Shown here: piece by piece, positions 16,958 to 25,188 of the stretch | How positions within the stretch are numbered: position 1 is the stretch's first letter | How the letters are laid out: the number at the start of each line of letters is the position of its first letter | Origin: Kitasatospora terrestris | GTDB lineage: Bacteria; Actinomycetota; Actinomycetes; Streptomycetales; Streptomycetaceae | Direction of reading: 5' to 3' | DNA: 64,000 nucleotides | Assembly (NCBI RefSeq): GCF_039542905.1 | Contig: NZ_BAABIS010000001.1 | Location: forward strand, 496,001-560,000 | Notes under the pieces: model-generated | Database searches by the model: none | What the model saw: only the letters and a program-made list of their open reading frames with translations | Told to the model about the DNA's origin: nothing | Position numbers and translations under genes: made by a program

Positions 16958-17652
16958 CAATGCGGCCGAGCGGGGTGCTGGTGCTCGCCCTCCGCGTGTG
17001 CGGCGAGCACCGCGGCCTGGAGCCGGCGTTCGACACCGAGTTTGGCGAGCATCCGGGAGATGTGGTTCTTGACCGTCTTCTCGGCCAGGTAGAGCTCCTG
17101 GCCGATCTCGCGGTTGGTCTTCCCCTCGCCGATCAGCACGAGGATCTCCCGCTCGCGCGGGGTGAGCTGGGCGAGCGCCGCCTGCGTGTCGCTCTCGTCG
17201 TGGTGGCGCAGGCTCTCCATCAGCTTGCGCGTGGTGGCCGGGTCCAGCATCGATTGCCCGGAGGCGACCGTGCGCACCGCGCTCACCAGGTCGGAGCCCT
17301 TGACCTGCTTGAGCACGTACCCGGCGGCGCCCGCCATGATCGCGTCCAGCAGGGCGTCGTCGTCGTCGAACGAGGTCAGCATCAGGCAGACCAGCCCGGG
17401 CATCCGGTCGCGCAGCTCCCGGCAGACGCCGACGCCGTCGCCGTCCGGCAGCCGGATGTCGAGCACGGCGACCTGCGGACGCAGCGCCGGCACCCGGGCG
17501 AGGGCCTGCGCGCAGGTGCCCGCCTCGCCGACCACCTCGATGTCGGGTTCGGCCTCCAGCAGGTCGCGCACCCCTCGCCGGACCACCTCGTGGTCGTCGA
17601 GCAGGAACACGGTCACACGCTGCTCGGCCTCGGCCGGGGGGTTCTCGTCCAT
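16957..17652 (-). CDS. NarL/LuxR-type response regulator (DevR/OsdR-like)
   Basis: 231-aa response regulator. The receiver domain (residues 12-130) has the acidic pair Asp19-Asp20, phospho-acceptor Asp65 in VLDIRLPDGDG, Thr93 and Lys115 in YVLKQ. The LuxR-type HTH (about 165-225) has LTPREREILVLIGEGKTNREI and KTVKNHISRML. This matches DevR/DosR and S. coelicolor OsdR in length and layout. ATG 17652 is preceded by GGGAGCAGGA. It is the best candidate to bind the GGGCC-N4-GGYCC boxes across the island. Cognate kinase: the DevS-like protein at 13839-15554. No box lies directly before this gene, so its own control may differ. Confidence 0.9.
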   Translation of the reverse strand: MDENPPAEAEQRVTVFLLDDHEVVRRGVRDLLEAEPDIEVVGEAGTCAQALARVPALRPQVAVLDIRLPDGDGVGVCRELRDRMPGLVCLMLTSFDDDDALLDAIMAGAAGYVLKQVKGSDLVSAVRTVASGQSMLDPATTRKLMESLRHHDESDTQAALAQLTPREREILVLIGEGKTNREIGQELYLAEKTVKNHISRMLAKLGVERRLQAAVLAAHAEGEHQHPARPH

Positions 17653-17722
17653 TCCTGCTCCCGGGGGAAGGTGCGTCGGCTTCTCTCCGATTCTGCCCGC
17701 CGGGCGGCGGCGCAGCGCGGGA

Positions 17723-18532
17723 TCACGCGTCCGGGACGATCGCGACCGGGCAGACGGCGTACTCGCAGACCTCTCCGGCGACCGGTCCGAGCCGGCGGCC
17801 GGAGCGGCCGAGGACGAGCAGCGCGGCGTCCGCCGACGCGGCGAGCAGCACCGTGGACGGCCGGCCCGGCAGGGCTCGGGCGGCGGTGCGCAGCGGCCCC
17901 GGAAGCACGCGCCCCAGCCGCTCCAGCTCGGCGTGGGCCACCGAGGCGCGCTCGTCCTCACCGATGTCGTCCCAGCAGCCCGGCTGGGGCCAGGCGGAAA
18001 CGGCGCGGGCCGTCAGCTCCCGGACCCGGGCCTCCCGGGCCGCGAACGCGACCGCGGTGCCCGAGGGGCGGACCGGGTCGACTCCCACCACCACCGGGCC
18101 GGGCTGCTCCCGGGCCCGGGGCGGGACGAGGACGACGGGACAGCGGGTGGTCCGGGCGGCGACGGCGAGGCCGACCGAGCCGAGGAACAGCCCGGGCAGT
18201 CCGCGCGGCCGGTGGGTGCCGACCACGACGAGGGCGGCGTGCTCCGCCTCCGCGAGCAGGCCGCGCGGCGCCGGCACCTCCAGGAGCGCGGTCTCCACCG
18301 GGACCGCCGGATGCTCGCTCCGGACCCGGGCCGCCTCTCCCGCCAGCGCGGCGAGCGCCCGGCCGCGCACCTCGCTGACGCCCGGCAGGGCCGGCGCGAG
18401 GTGCTCGGGCCGGCCCCAGGCGTGGACGAGGCGCAGCGGGCGGCCCTGCCGTTCGGCCTCCTCGGCGGCCCACCGGACGGCCGGGCCGCTGTCGGGCGTG
18501 CCGTCGACGGCGGCCAGGACGGGCGTGGCCAT
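17723..18532 (-). CDS. Tandem universal stress protein (1)
   Basis: 269-aa protein of two UspA domains (about 1-140 and 147-268). The first has the canonical ATP-binding run GTHRPRGLPGLFLGSVG. The second ends VLGRSGRRLGPVAGEV, a more divergent version. Tandem USPs bind ATP and slow growth in mycobacteria (Rv2623 type, DosR-regulated). It is 18 nt downstream of a CBS-BON gene on the same strand. Confidence 0.88.
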   Translation of the reverse strand: MATPVLAAVDGTPDSGPAVRWAAEEAERQGRPLRLVHAWGRPEHLAPALPGVSEVRGRALAALAGEAARVRSEHPAVPVETALLEVPAPRGLLAEAEHAALVVVGTHRPRGLPGLFLGSVGLAVAARTTRCPVVLVPPRAREQPGPVVVGVDPVRPSGTAVAFAAREARVRELTARAVSAWPQPGCWDDIGEDERASVAHAELERLGRVLPGPLRTAARALPGRPSTVLLAASADAALLVLGRSGRRLGPVAGEVCEYAVCPVAIVPDA

Positions 18533-18550
18533 GTCGGTCGCCCGGGGCGC

Positions 18551-19156
18551 TCAGGCCGGCGCGGCGGCGCGGACCGCGGCGTCGACCACACCGGGCACGG
18601 AGCGGATCAGACGGGCGAGTCCGGCGGGGGTCAAGGCGTCCGGCAGCGGCCCCGTCACGGTGACCCGTCCGTCCTCGGCCCGGACGTCGAGCTCCCCGGC
18701 GGGCCCGGGGTGCAGGGCGGCGAGCAGTTCGAAGCGGACCTGGGCGGCGAGGTCCTCGTCCTCCCGGAGGTGGATCTTGAGCAGGTCGCCGCGGCTGACG
18801 ATGCCGAGGAGGTAGTCCTCCTCGTCGACGACCGGCAGCCGCCTCAGACCGCGGCGGGCCAGCGTCCGGGCGGCTTCCGCTGCGGGGCTGCCCGGGTGGA
18901 CGGTGGCGGCGGGCGCGGACATCAGCTGCCCGGCCGTCATCGCCTCGGCGCCGTCCTCGCCCTCGCTCTCGCGGGCGACCAGCAGATCGGCTTCGGAGAC
19001 CACGCCGATCACCCGCCCGTCACCGGTCAGGACCGGCACCGAGCCGACCTTCCAGCTGCGCAGGGTCTCGGCGATCTCCCGGTACGGCGCGTCCCGTCCG
19101 ACGGCCACGACCGCGTGGGTCATGACCTCGCCTACGGTGTCCCAGCTGTGTTCCAT
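18551..19156 (-). CDS. CBS-pair + BON domain protein (2)
   Basis: 201-aa protein. CBS1 (about 8-60, GSVPVLTGDGRVIGVVSEADLL) and CBS2 (about 75-130, LRRLPVVDEEDYLLGIVSRGDLL) are followed by a BON domain (about 140-195, GRVTVTGPLP). It probably senses nucleotides. Its start overlaps the end of the upstream CBS gene by 25 nt, and it runs into the universal stress gene, so 19868 to 17723 looks like one operon. Confidence 0.87.
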   Translation of the reverse strand: MEHSWDTVGEVMTHAVVAVGRDAPYREIAETLRSWKVGSVPVLTGDGRVIGVVSEADLLVARESEGEDGAEAMTAGQLMSAPAATVHPGSPAAEAARTLARRGLRRLPVVDEEDYLLGIVSRGDLLKIHLREDEDLAAQVRFELLAALHPGPAGELDVRAEDGRVTVTGPLPDALTPAGLARLIRSVPGVVDAAVRAAAPA

Positions 19157-19626
19157 GGTGTGCTCCCGTCGGGGTCGGTCCTCCGCCCGGTGGGTCCGGG
19201 GCCGGCGCTGCCTTCCCGCAGCGCGCTCCAGGACACCGGGCCGAGCAGGTCGGCGAGGTGTTGCAGGACGTCGAGGAAGAGGTCGTCGACGGTGACGACG
19301 CCCACCGGGCGGGTGCCGTCGACAACCGCCAGGCGCCGGACTCCGGTGCGCCGGAACGCCCGGTAGGCGGCGGCGAGGTCGTCGGTGGCGTCGACCGTGA
19401 CCGCCGGGGCCGACATCACGGCGGACACGGGAGTGGACGGGTCGGCCCCGACGGCCGCCCAGCGCACCGCCAGGTCCCGGTCGGTCAGGACGCCGTGGAG
19501 CGTGCCCCGGTCGGCGACGAGGACGCAGCCGACCCTGGCGTCGGCCATCCGCTGGGCGGCCTGCCGCACCGGGGCGCTCGGCGGGACCGTCACCGGCGGC
19601 GCGGTCATCAGGTCGGAGACCCTCAC
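19132..19626 (-). CDS. CBS-pair protein without BON domain
   Basis: 164-aa protein starting VSDLMTAPPVTVPPSAPV, with two CBS motifs (CVLVADRGTLHGVLTDRDLAVR and RRLAVVDGTRPVGVVTVDDLF). This is the hypoxic-response-protein-1 type (Hrp1, Rv2626c, a DosR target), with a roughly 25-residue C-terminal tail. GTG 19626 overlaps the preceding stop as GTGA, implying coupled translation. Ligand unknown. Confidence 0.82.
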   Translation of the reverse strand: MRVSDLMTAPPVTVPPSAPVRQAAQRMADARVGCVLVADRGTLHGVLTDRDLAVRWAAVGADPSTPVSAVMSAPAVTVDATDDLAAAYRAFRRTGVRRLAVVDGTRPVGVVTVDDLFLDVLQHLADLLGPVSWSALREGSAGPGPTGRRTDPDGSTPWNTAGTP

Positions 19627-19868
19627 GGCGCGGCCTCCCGTTCGGCGGCGCCGGCCTCTTCGGCCAGCAGCTCGGCCAGCCGTCGGGCCTCGGCGGGGGT
19701 CAGCACGATCCACAGCTCGTCCCGGTCGTACGGCAGGCACGCGGTGTCGAGCACGACCCGGGCGCCGTCGGGTGCGAGCACACCGGCGGCGTACCCGGTG
19801 ACGGCGACGCCGCGACCGGACCCGGTGTGCAGGATCCGCTGGTGGACCAGGGGTGTCCGTGTCGCCAT
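19623..19868 (-). CDS. Small hypothetical protein heading the CBS/USP operon
   Basis: 81-aa protein beginning MATRTPLVHQRILHTG and ending in an acidic/Ala-rich helix (LAELLAEEAGAAE). No family is recognised with certainty. ATG 19868 is chosen over upstream in-frame starts because GGAGGACGGCC precedes it and because the intergenic DevR-like boxes would otherwise fall inside the gene. It is coupled by GTGA overlap to the CBS gene. Confidence 0.65.
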   Translation of the reverse strand: MATRTPLVHQRILHTGSGRGVAVTGYAAGVLAPDGARVVLDTACLPYDRDELWIVLTPAEARRLAELLAEEAGAAEREAAP

Positions 19869-19934
19869 GGCCGTCCTCCAGACCTCGGCTCCGCCCCCTG
19901 CCTCCAGCACAGCGGACGCGGCCGCGACGGCCCA

Positions 19935-19948
19935 GGGCCGAGCGGCCC
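19935..19948. promoter_or_regulatory. DevR/OsdR-box-like palindrome 7a
   Basis: GGGCCGAGCGGCCC lies in the divergent region, 67 nt before the minus-strand operon and 90 nt before the GH65 gene. Confidence 0.55.
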
Positions 19949-19979
19949 CGGCCGTCGGTCCGATGGGCACCGGGCGCGT

Positions 19980-19993
19980 GGGACCGACGGCCA
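19980..19993. promoter_or_regulatory. DevR/OsdR-box-like palindrome 7b
   Basis: GGGACCGACGGCCA lies 45 nt before the GH65 start. Its left half, GGGAC, equals the mycobacterial DosR half-site. It is a weaker copy. Confidence 0.35.
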
Positions 19994-20037
19994 GCACACT
20001 GGGGACAGGCCCGTCGAACACCGAGCGAGGAGGCCCC

Positions 20038-22467
20038 GTGAACGCCCAGACGCCGCCCGCCGGCCCGGCGCGCCGGGGCGGCCGGGCCGCCGGTGCGGAC
20101 CCGTGGACCCTCCGCTACGAGGGCTTCGACCCGACCTCGGAGGGCCTGCGCGAGGCGCTGTGCGCCGTCGGGAACGGCTACCTGGTGACCCGGGGCGCCG
20201 CCCCCGAGGCGGTGGCCGACGGCACGCACTACCCGGGGACCTATCTGGCCGGCTGCTACGACCGCGCCGAGTCGACCGTCGCCGACCGCGTCTTCACCCA
20301 CGAGGACCTGGTCAACTGCCCCAACTGGCTGGCGTTCGCCTTCCGGCGGCCGGGCGGCGCGTGGTTCGCCGGTCCGCCGGAGGACCAGCGGCTGGAGCTC
20401 GACCTCCGCCGCGGGGTGCTGACCCGGAGCGCGGTGGCGGCCGCCCCCGACGGCAGCCGCACCCGCCTGGTCCAGCGGCGGATCGCCAGCCAGGCCCGGC
20501 CGCACGTGGTGGCGCTGGAGACCACGCTGACCGCCGAGAACTGGTCCGGCCCGCTGGAGATCCGCTCGGCGCTCGACGGCACCGTGACCAACACCGGCGT
20601 GCCGCGGTACGCCGGTCTGACCGGTCGTCACCTCGTGCCCGTCGGCCAGGGCTCGGCACCGGACGGGGCGCTCTGGCTGGAGGTGGCGACGGGGGCCGGC
20701 CAGCGCATCGCGCTCGCCGCCCGCCACCGGGTCCACCGCGCCGGGGCGCCGGTCGCGGCGCGGCGCGCCGGGGAGGTGCGGGACGGCTGGGCGGCCCGGC
20801 TGCTGGGCGTCGACCTCACGCCCGGCACGCCGCTGACCGTCGAGAAAGTGGTGGCGGTCCACACCTCGCGCGACCCTGCCACCGGGGAGCCGCTGCGCGC
20901 CGCCCGCCGGCTGGCCGCGGCCGCCCCCGGCTTCGGTGCCCTCCTGGACGAGCACGCGCTGCGCTGGCGGGAGCTGTGGCGGCGCTGCCGGATCGACGCG
21001 GACTTCGCCGAGATCGGCGCGCTGCGCCTGGACCTCTTCCACCTGCTCCAGAGCTACTCCGAGCACTCGGCCGACCTGGACGTCGGCGTTCCCGCCCGCG
21101 GTCTGCACGGCGAGGCGTACCGGGGCCACGTGTTCTGGGACGAGCTGTTCGTCCTCCAGCTGCTCAACCTGCGCTTCCCCGAACTGGCCCGGTCGGTGCT
21201 CCGCTACCGCCACCGGCGTCTGGACGCGGCCCGGCAGGCGGCGCGGACGGAGGGGCGGCGCGGCGCCCAGTACCCGTGGCAGAGCGCCGCCGACGGCCGG
21301 GAGGAGTCGGCCCGGGTCCACCTCAACCCGCTGTCGGGCCGCTGGCTCCCCGACCACAGCCACCTGCAGCGGCACGTCGGCTCGGCGGTCGCCTACAACG
21401 TCTGGCAGTACTACCAGGCCACCGGTGACCTCGACTTCCTCGCCGAGGCCGGCGCCGAGATGCTGCTGGAGATCGCCCGGTACTGGTCCTCCGCCGCGCG
21501 GTTCGACCCCGGGCGGGGACGCTGGTCGATCCGGGGGGTGCTCGGCCCCGACGAGTACCACGACGCGTACCCGTGGGCCCCCGGGCCCGGCCTGGACGAC
21601 AACGCGTACACCAACGTGCTCGCCTCCTGGGTGCTCGCCCGGGCGGCCGACGCGCTCGACGTCCTGCCCGGCTACCGGCGGGACGAACTCACCGAGCGCC
21701 TCGCCCTGGACGCCGCGGAGCTGGAGCGCTGGCAGGACGTCGGCCGGCACCTGCACGTGCCCTTCCACGAAGGCGTGATCAGCCAGTTCGACGGGTACGA
21801 GCGGCTGTCCGAACTCGACTGGGAGGGCTACCGGCGGCGGTACCCGGACCTGCGCAGGCTCGACCGGATCCTGGAGGCCGAGGGCGACACGGTCAACCGG
21901 TACCGGGCGTCCAAGCAGGCGGACGTGCTCATGCTCTGGTACCTGTTCTCCGCCCGCGAGGTCCGGGAGCTGCTGCGCCGCCTCGGCTACCCCGCCGGGC
22001 ACGAGCTGCTGCGCCGCACCGTGTCGTACTACCTGCGCCGCACCGTGCACGGCTCCACGCTCAGCTCGGTGGTGCACGCCTGGGTGCTCACCCGCTCGGA
22101 CCGCCGCGCGTCCTGGCGGCACTTCCGCGACGCGGTCACCGCCGACCTGCGGGACGTGCAGGGCGGCACCACCCGGGAGGGCGTCCACCTCGGGGCGATG
22201 GCCGGGGCGGTCGATCTGCTGCAGCGCTGCTTCACCGGCCTGGAGGTGCGCGAGGACGCGCTGTGGCTGGACCCCCGGCTGCCCTCCGCCATTCCCTCCC
22301 TGGAGGTCGAACTGCGCTACCGCGGGCACTGGGGCGTCCTGGTCGCGGTCGACCGGCGGAGCGTGACCGTCGGGCTGCGGGAGGGCCGCCAGGCGCCGGT
22401 CGAGGTCCGGTTCCGCGGTGCCCCGACGACCGTCCGGCCCGGCGAGAGCTACACCTTCAGGCTCTGA
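20038..22467 (+). CDS. Glycoside hydrolase family 65 protein (trehalose/kojibiose phosphorylase-type)
   Basis: 809-aa GH65 enzyme. The N-terminal beta-sandwich (about 25-280) starts TLRYEGFDPTSEGLREAL with the GNGYLVTRG signature. The (alpha/alpha)6 barrel contains HVFWDELFVL and the catalytic acid Glu506 in VLGPDEYHD, then DNAYTN. A phosphate-binding HGSTLSSVVH segment and a C-terminal beta-sandwich follow. GH65 members cleave alpha-linked disaccharides such as trehalose, maltose or kojibiose, by phosphorolysis or hydrolysis. The retained HGS region leans to phosphorylase. GTG 20038 has GAGGAGG 4 nt upstream. It would feed storage sugar into central metabolism alongside ppsA. Confidence 0.88.
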   Translation: MNAQTPPAGPARRGGRAAGADPWTLRYEGFDPTSEGLREALCAVGNGYLVTRGAAPEAVADGTHYPGTYLAGCYDRAESTVADRVFTHEDLVNCPNWLAFAFRRPGGAWFAGPPEDQRLELDLRRGVLTRSAVAAAPDGSRTRLVQRRIASQARPHVVALETTLTAENWSGPLEIRSALDGTVTNTGVPRYAGLTGRHLVPVGQGSAPDGALWLEVATGAGQRIALAARHRVHRAGAPVAARRAGEVRDGWAARLLGVDLTPGTPLTVEKVVAVHTSRDPATGEPLRAARRLAAAAPGFGALLDEHALRWRELWRRCRIDADFAEIGALRLDLFHLLQSYSEHSADLDVGVPARGLHGEAYRGHVFWDELFVLQLLNLRFPELARSVLRYRHRRLDAARQAARTEGRRGAQYPWQSAADGREESARVHLNPLSGRWLPDHSHLQRHVGSAVAYNVWQYYQATGDLDFLAEAGAEMLLEIARYWSSAARFDPGRGRWSIRGVLGPDEYHDAYPWAPGPGLDDNAYTNVLASWVLARAADALDVLPGYRRDELTERLALDAAELERWQDVGRHLHVPFHEGVISQFDGYERLSELDWEGYRRRYPDLRRLDRILEAEGDTVNRYRASKQADVLMLWYLFSAREVRELLRRLGYPAGHELLRRTVSYYLRRTVHGSTLSSVVHAWVLTRSDRRASWRHFRDAVTADLRDVQGGTTREGVHLGAMAGAVDLLQRCFTGLEVREDALWLDPRLPSAIPSLEVELRYRGHWGVLVAVDRRSVTVGLREGRQAPVEVRFRGAPTTVRPGESYTFRL

Positions 22468-23093
22468 GGCGCGGTGCGCAGGGTCCGGTCGGTGACCGAC
22501 ACCACGCCGTCGACCGCGCCGCACAGCCGGACCAGGACCGCCGCCGCCTGCGCGGAGCCGACCGTGCCGCTGAGCACCACCCGGCCCTGGTCCGTCTCGA
22601 CGGACACCTCGGCCGGGCTGACGCCCTCCAGCTCGCCCAGCACGTCCTCGATGATCTCGTGCCGGATCGCCACGTCGTCGCGCAGGAACACCCGGAGCAG
22701 GTCGCCGCGGCTGACCACACCGACCAGGCGGCCGTCCCCGCCGACCACCGGCAGGCGCTTGACCTGCCGACGGGCCATCAGCCGAGCCGCCGCGACGACG
22801 CTGGCGCCCTCGGTGGTGCACACGGCGGGGCTGGTCATCAGCTCGCCGGCGGTCGCACCGGCCGGCCCGCCCGCCGCGGGCGGCAGCAGCCCGCTCGGGT
22901 CCTCCTGCCGCGCCTGGGTGCGCAGCAGGTCCGCCTCGGAGACCACGCCGAGCGGGCGCCCGTCCCGGTCCACCACCGGCACGGCGGTGATGTCGTACTC
23001 GGTCAGCCGCTCCAGGACCTCACGGAACCCCGTCGTCGGCGTCACGGTCACGACCTCACGGGTCATCACTTCTCCGACACTGCGGTGTCGCAT
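22449..23093 (-). CDS. CBS-pair + BON domain protein (3)
   Basis: 214-aa protein beginning MRHRSVGEVMTREVVTV. CBS1 (about 10-65) and CBS2 (about 85-140, VKRLPVVGGDGRLVGVVSRGDLL) precede a BON domain (about 150-205, GRVVLSGTVGSAQ). It is closely similar in layout to the product at 25189. Its 3' end overlaps the GH65 gene convergently by 19 nt. The start is divergent from a universal stress gene across a full DevR-like palindrome. Confidence 0.87.
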   Translation of the reverse strand: MRHRSVGEVMTREVVTVTPTTGFREVLERLTEYDITAVPVVDRDGRPLGVVSEADLLRTQARQEDPSGLLPPAAGGPAGATAGELMTSPAVCTTEGASVVAAARLMARRQVKRLPVVGGDGRLVGVVSRGDLLRVFLRDDVAIRHEIIEDVLGELEGVSPAEVSVETDQGRVVLSGTVGSAQAAAVLVRLCGAVDGVVSVTDRTLRTAPQSLKV

Positions 23094-23211
23094 GGCGCTC
23101 CCACCTCCTCGGCCCGCTCCGCGGGCCCCTCTCCCCCAGCCTCCGCCGGCCCGCGTCGGCGGACGAGGGAGCAACGTCCCTGCCGGGTGCGCCGCTGCGC
23201 CCCGGGACGCT

Positions 23212-23225
23212 GGGCCGGTCGGCCC
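23212..23225. promoter_or_regulatory. DevR/OsdR-box-like palindrome 8 (divergent)
   Basis: GGGCCGGTCGGCCC lies between the CBS-BON gene (minus, 119 nt) and the universal stress gene (plus, 82 nt). A second palindrome with the same outer geometry, GGGAGCAACGTCCC, lies at 23167-23180 and resembles the mycobacterial DosR box. Confidence 0.55.
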
Positions 23226-23306
23226 TCGCCGGGGCGGGCCGTGCCGCCTAGCGTGGGTGGTGTCCGGCCCGTCCGAGGATCCGGACCCGGACCCGATGGA
23301 GGAGCC

Positions 23307-24194
23307 ATGACGTCCGCCGGTGATCGCCGTCCGATCGTCCTGGGTGTCGACGCCCTGCACGTCAGCCCCATGGTGGTCGCCTGGGCCGCGGACGCGGCCG
23401 GGCGGAGCGCCGTGCCGCTGCGGCTGGTGCACGCGGTCCGTGAGGAGCTGCGGGACCTGCGCGGGTACGACGGCGGCCGCTTCCACCAGGCGCTGCGCCA
23501 CAGCGGTGAGGCGGCGCTGGAGAAGGCGGCCGGGCTGGTCCACGAGCGGTACCCGGGCCTGGTGGTGGAGTCCGTCCTGGTCGAGGGGAACCCGGCGCCC
23601 GTACTCTGCCGCGAGTCCGAGCGTGCCGAGCTGCTCGTCGTCGGCTCCCGCGGGCTGAACCGGCTGGAGGAGGCGCTGAGCGGCTACTCGGTGACCGTCC
23701 CGGTCAGCGCGCAGGCCCACTGCCCGGTCGCCGTGGTCAGGGCCCCGGAGCACAGCTCCCAGGAGCCGCCGTACGTGGTGGTCGGTGTGGACGGGTCCGC
23801 GGCGTCCGAGCGGGCCGTGGCGTTCGCCGCCGAGCTCGCCGAGCACCGCGGGGCCGCGCTGCGCGCGGTGTCGGCCTGGCAGGTGTCGCTGCACGTACCC
23901 GTGGACGAGGAGCGCGCGGTCGCGGAGGTCCGTCGGCAGCTCCACGAGGTCACCGCCGGCTGCCTGATCGACCACCCGGACCTGGACCTGACCCATGAGG
24001 TGCTGCAGGGTCACCCGGTCGACGAGCTGTCCCGGACGGCAGCCCACGCCCTCGCCGTCGTGGTCGGGCGCCGCGGGCACGGGGGCTTCACCGGCATGCG
24101 GCTCGGCTCCGTCCCGCACGGGCTGCTGCACCGCGCCCCCTGCCCCGTGATCACCGTTCCCGCCGGCACGGGCGCCCCGTCGAAGAACACGTGA
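23307..24194 (+). CDS. Tandem universal stress protein (2)
   Basis: 295-aa protein of two UspA folds (about 8-145 and 154-288). Each begins with a hydrophobic beta strand and an early Asp (VLGVDALHVSP; VVVGVDGSAASERAV). The first-domain loop GSRGLNRLEEALSGY and second-domain GRRGHGGFTGMRLGSVPHGLL mark the ATP sites, and the second is closer to consensus. RBS GGAGG precedes ATG 23307. It is the only plus-strand universal stress gene in the window, controlled from the palindrome at 23212. Confidence 0.88.
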   Translation: MTSAGDRRPIVLGVDALHVSPMVVAWAADAAGRSAVPLRLVHAVREELRDLRGYDGGRFHQALRHSGEAALEKAAGLVHERYPGLVVESVLVEGNPAPVLCRESERAELLVVGSRGLNRLEEALSGYSVTVPVSAQAHCPVAVVRAPEHSSQEPPYVVVGVDGSAASERAVAFAAELAEHRGAALRAVSAWQVSLHVPVDEERAVAEVRRQLHEVTAGCLIDHPDLDLTHEVLQGHPVDELSRTAAHALAVVVGRRGHGGFTGMRLGSVPHGLLHRAPCPVITVPAGTGAPSKNT

Positions 24195-24245
24195 CCCCCG
24201 GGTGGCAGGGGCCGCCGAGGGGCGCGGCGTCGAGGACCGGACCCC

Positions 24246-24293
24246 TCCGTTCCGGTGCTCCTCCGTTCCGGTGCCCGTCCGTTCCGATGCCCG
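24246..24293 (+). repeat. Three 16-bp tandem repeats
   Basis: Three direct copies of TCCGTTCCGGTGCTCC-like 16-mers (24246-24261, 24262-24277, 24278-24293) with one or two differences each, in the gap between convergent universal stress genes. Likely replication slippage. No function seen. Confidence 0.75.
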
Positions 24294-24302
24294 TCCGGGC
24301 GG

Positions 24303-25163
24303 TCAGCCGCAGGGCACGACCGCGACCGGGCCCTGCACGTGGTGGACCACGGCACGGGTGACCGCGCCCAGGTGCGGGCCGACCGGTGACCGGCGGGTGT
24401 GCCGTCCGACGACGACCAGCCCGGCACCGGCGGCGGCCTCGACCACCGCGACGGGGGCCGGACCGCGCGGCGTCCGCGTCTCGACCCGGACCTGCGGGTA
24501 GCGCTTGCGCCATGGTTCCAGGGCCTCGGCGAGCCCTCGGCGCGCGGCGGCCTCGAGTTCCGCGTCGAGGCTGCCGAGCGCGGCGAAGGCCATGTACTCG
24601 CTGCCGGCCGGCGGATCCCAGGCGTGGACGGCACGCAGCGGGGCCGACCGCAGGGCGGCCGACTCGAAGGCGAAGGCGGTCACCCGGTCGCCGGGGCGGT
24701 GCGGATCGAGGGCGAGCACCACCTCCCGCGCCGCCGACGTAGCTGCGCTGTCCGCGTCGTCCGTCCGGACCAGGACCACCGGGCAGGCCGCGCGGCCGAG
24801 CACCCGGTGGCTGACCGAGCCGACCAGGAAACCCCGGACCGCTCCGAGCCCGCGCGAGCCGAGCACCAGCATCACCGCCGTGCGACCAGCCGCCTCCAGG
24901 GCGTCGGCCGCGTCCTCGGGGAGCTGCGCCGCGTCCACCTCGACACCGGGGAACTCCGCCCGGAGCTCGACCAGCCGGCCTGCCAGCCGCTGCCGGGCCC
25001 ACTGCACCGCGTCGTAACTGCCGAGGACGTGGGGCTCGTGCCAGGGCCACGCCTGGAGGATGTCGAGCGGCACGCCGCGCCGCCGGGCCTCCCCGGCGGC
25101 CCAGTGGGCGGCGGCGGCGCTCTGCGGCGTGTCGTCGAAGCCGACCACGATCGTTCCGTCCAT
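24303..25163 (-). CDS. Tandem universal stress protein (3)
   Basis: 286-aa protein with two UspA domains (about 1-135 and 145-285). The first begins IVVGFDDTPQSAAAAHWAA and has the full ATP motif GSRGLGAVRGFLVGSVSH. The second has VGRHTRRSPVGPHLGAVTRAV. ATG 25163 is preceded by AGGAGAACC. It lies 25 nt downstream of the CBS-BON gene at 25189-25884, and both probably depend on the boxes at 25949 and 25972. Confidence 0.88.
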   Translation of the reverse strand: MDGTIVVGFDDTPQSAAAAHWAAGEARRRGVPLDILQAWPWHEPHVLGSYDAVQWARQRLAGRLVELRAEFPGVEVDAAQLPEDAADALEAAGRTAVMLVLGSRGLGAVRGFLVGSVSHRVLGRAACPVVLVRTDDADSAATSAAREVVLALDPHRPGDRVTAFAFESAALRSAPLRAVHAWDPPAGSEYMAFAALGSLDAELEAAARRGLAEALEPWRKRYPQVRVETRTPRGPAPVAVVEAAAGAGLVVVGRHTRRSPVGPHLGAVTRAVVHHVQGPVAVVPCG

Positions 25164-25188
25164 GGTTCTCCTGCCCGTCGGGGCTCGG

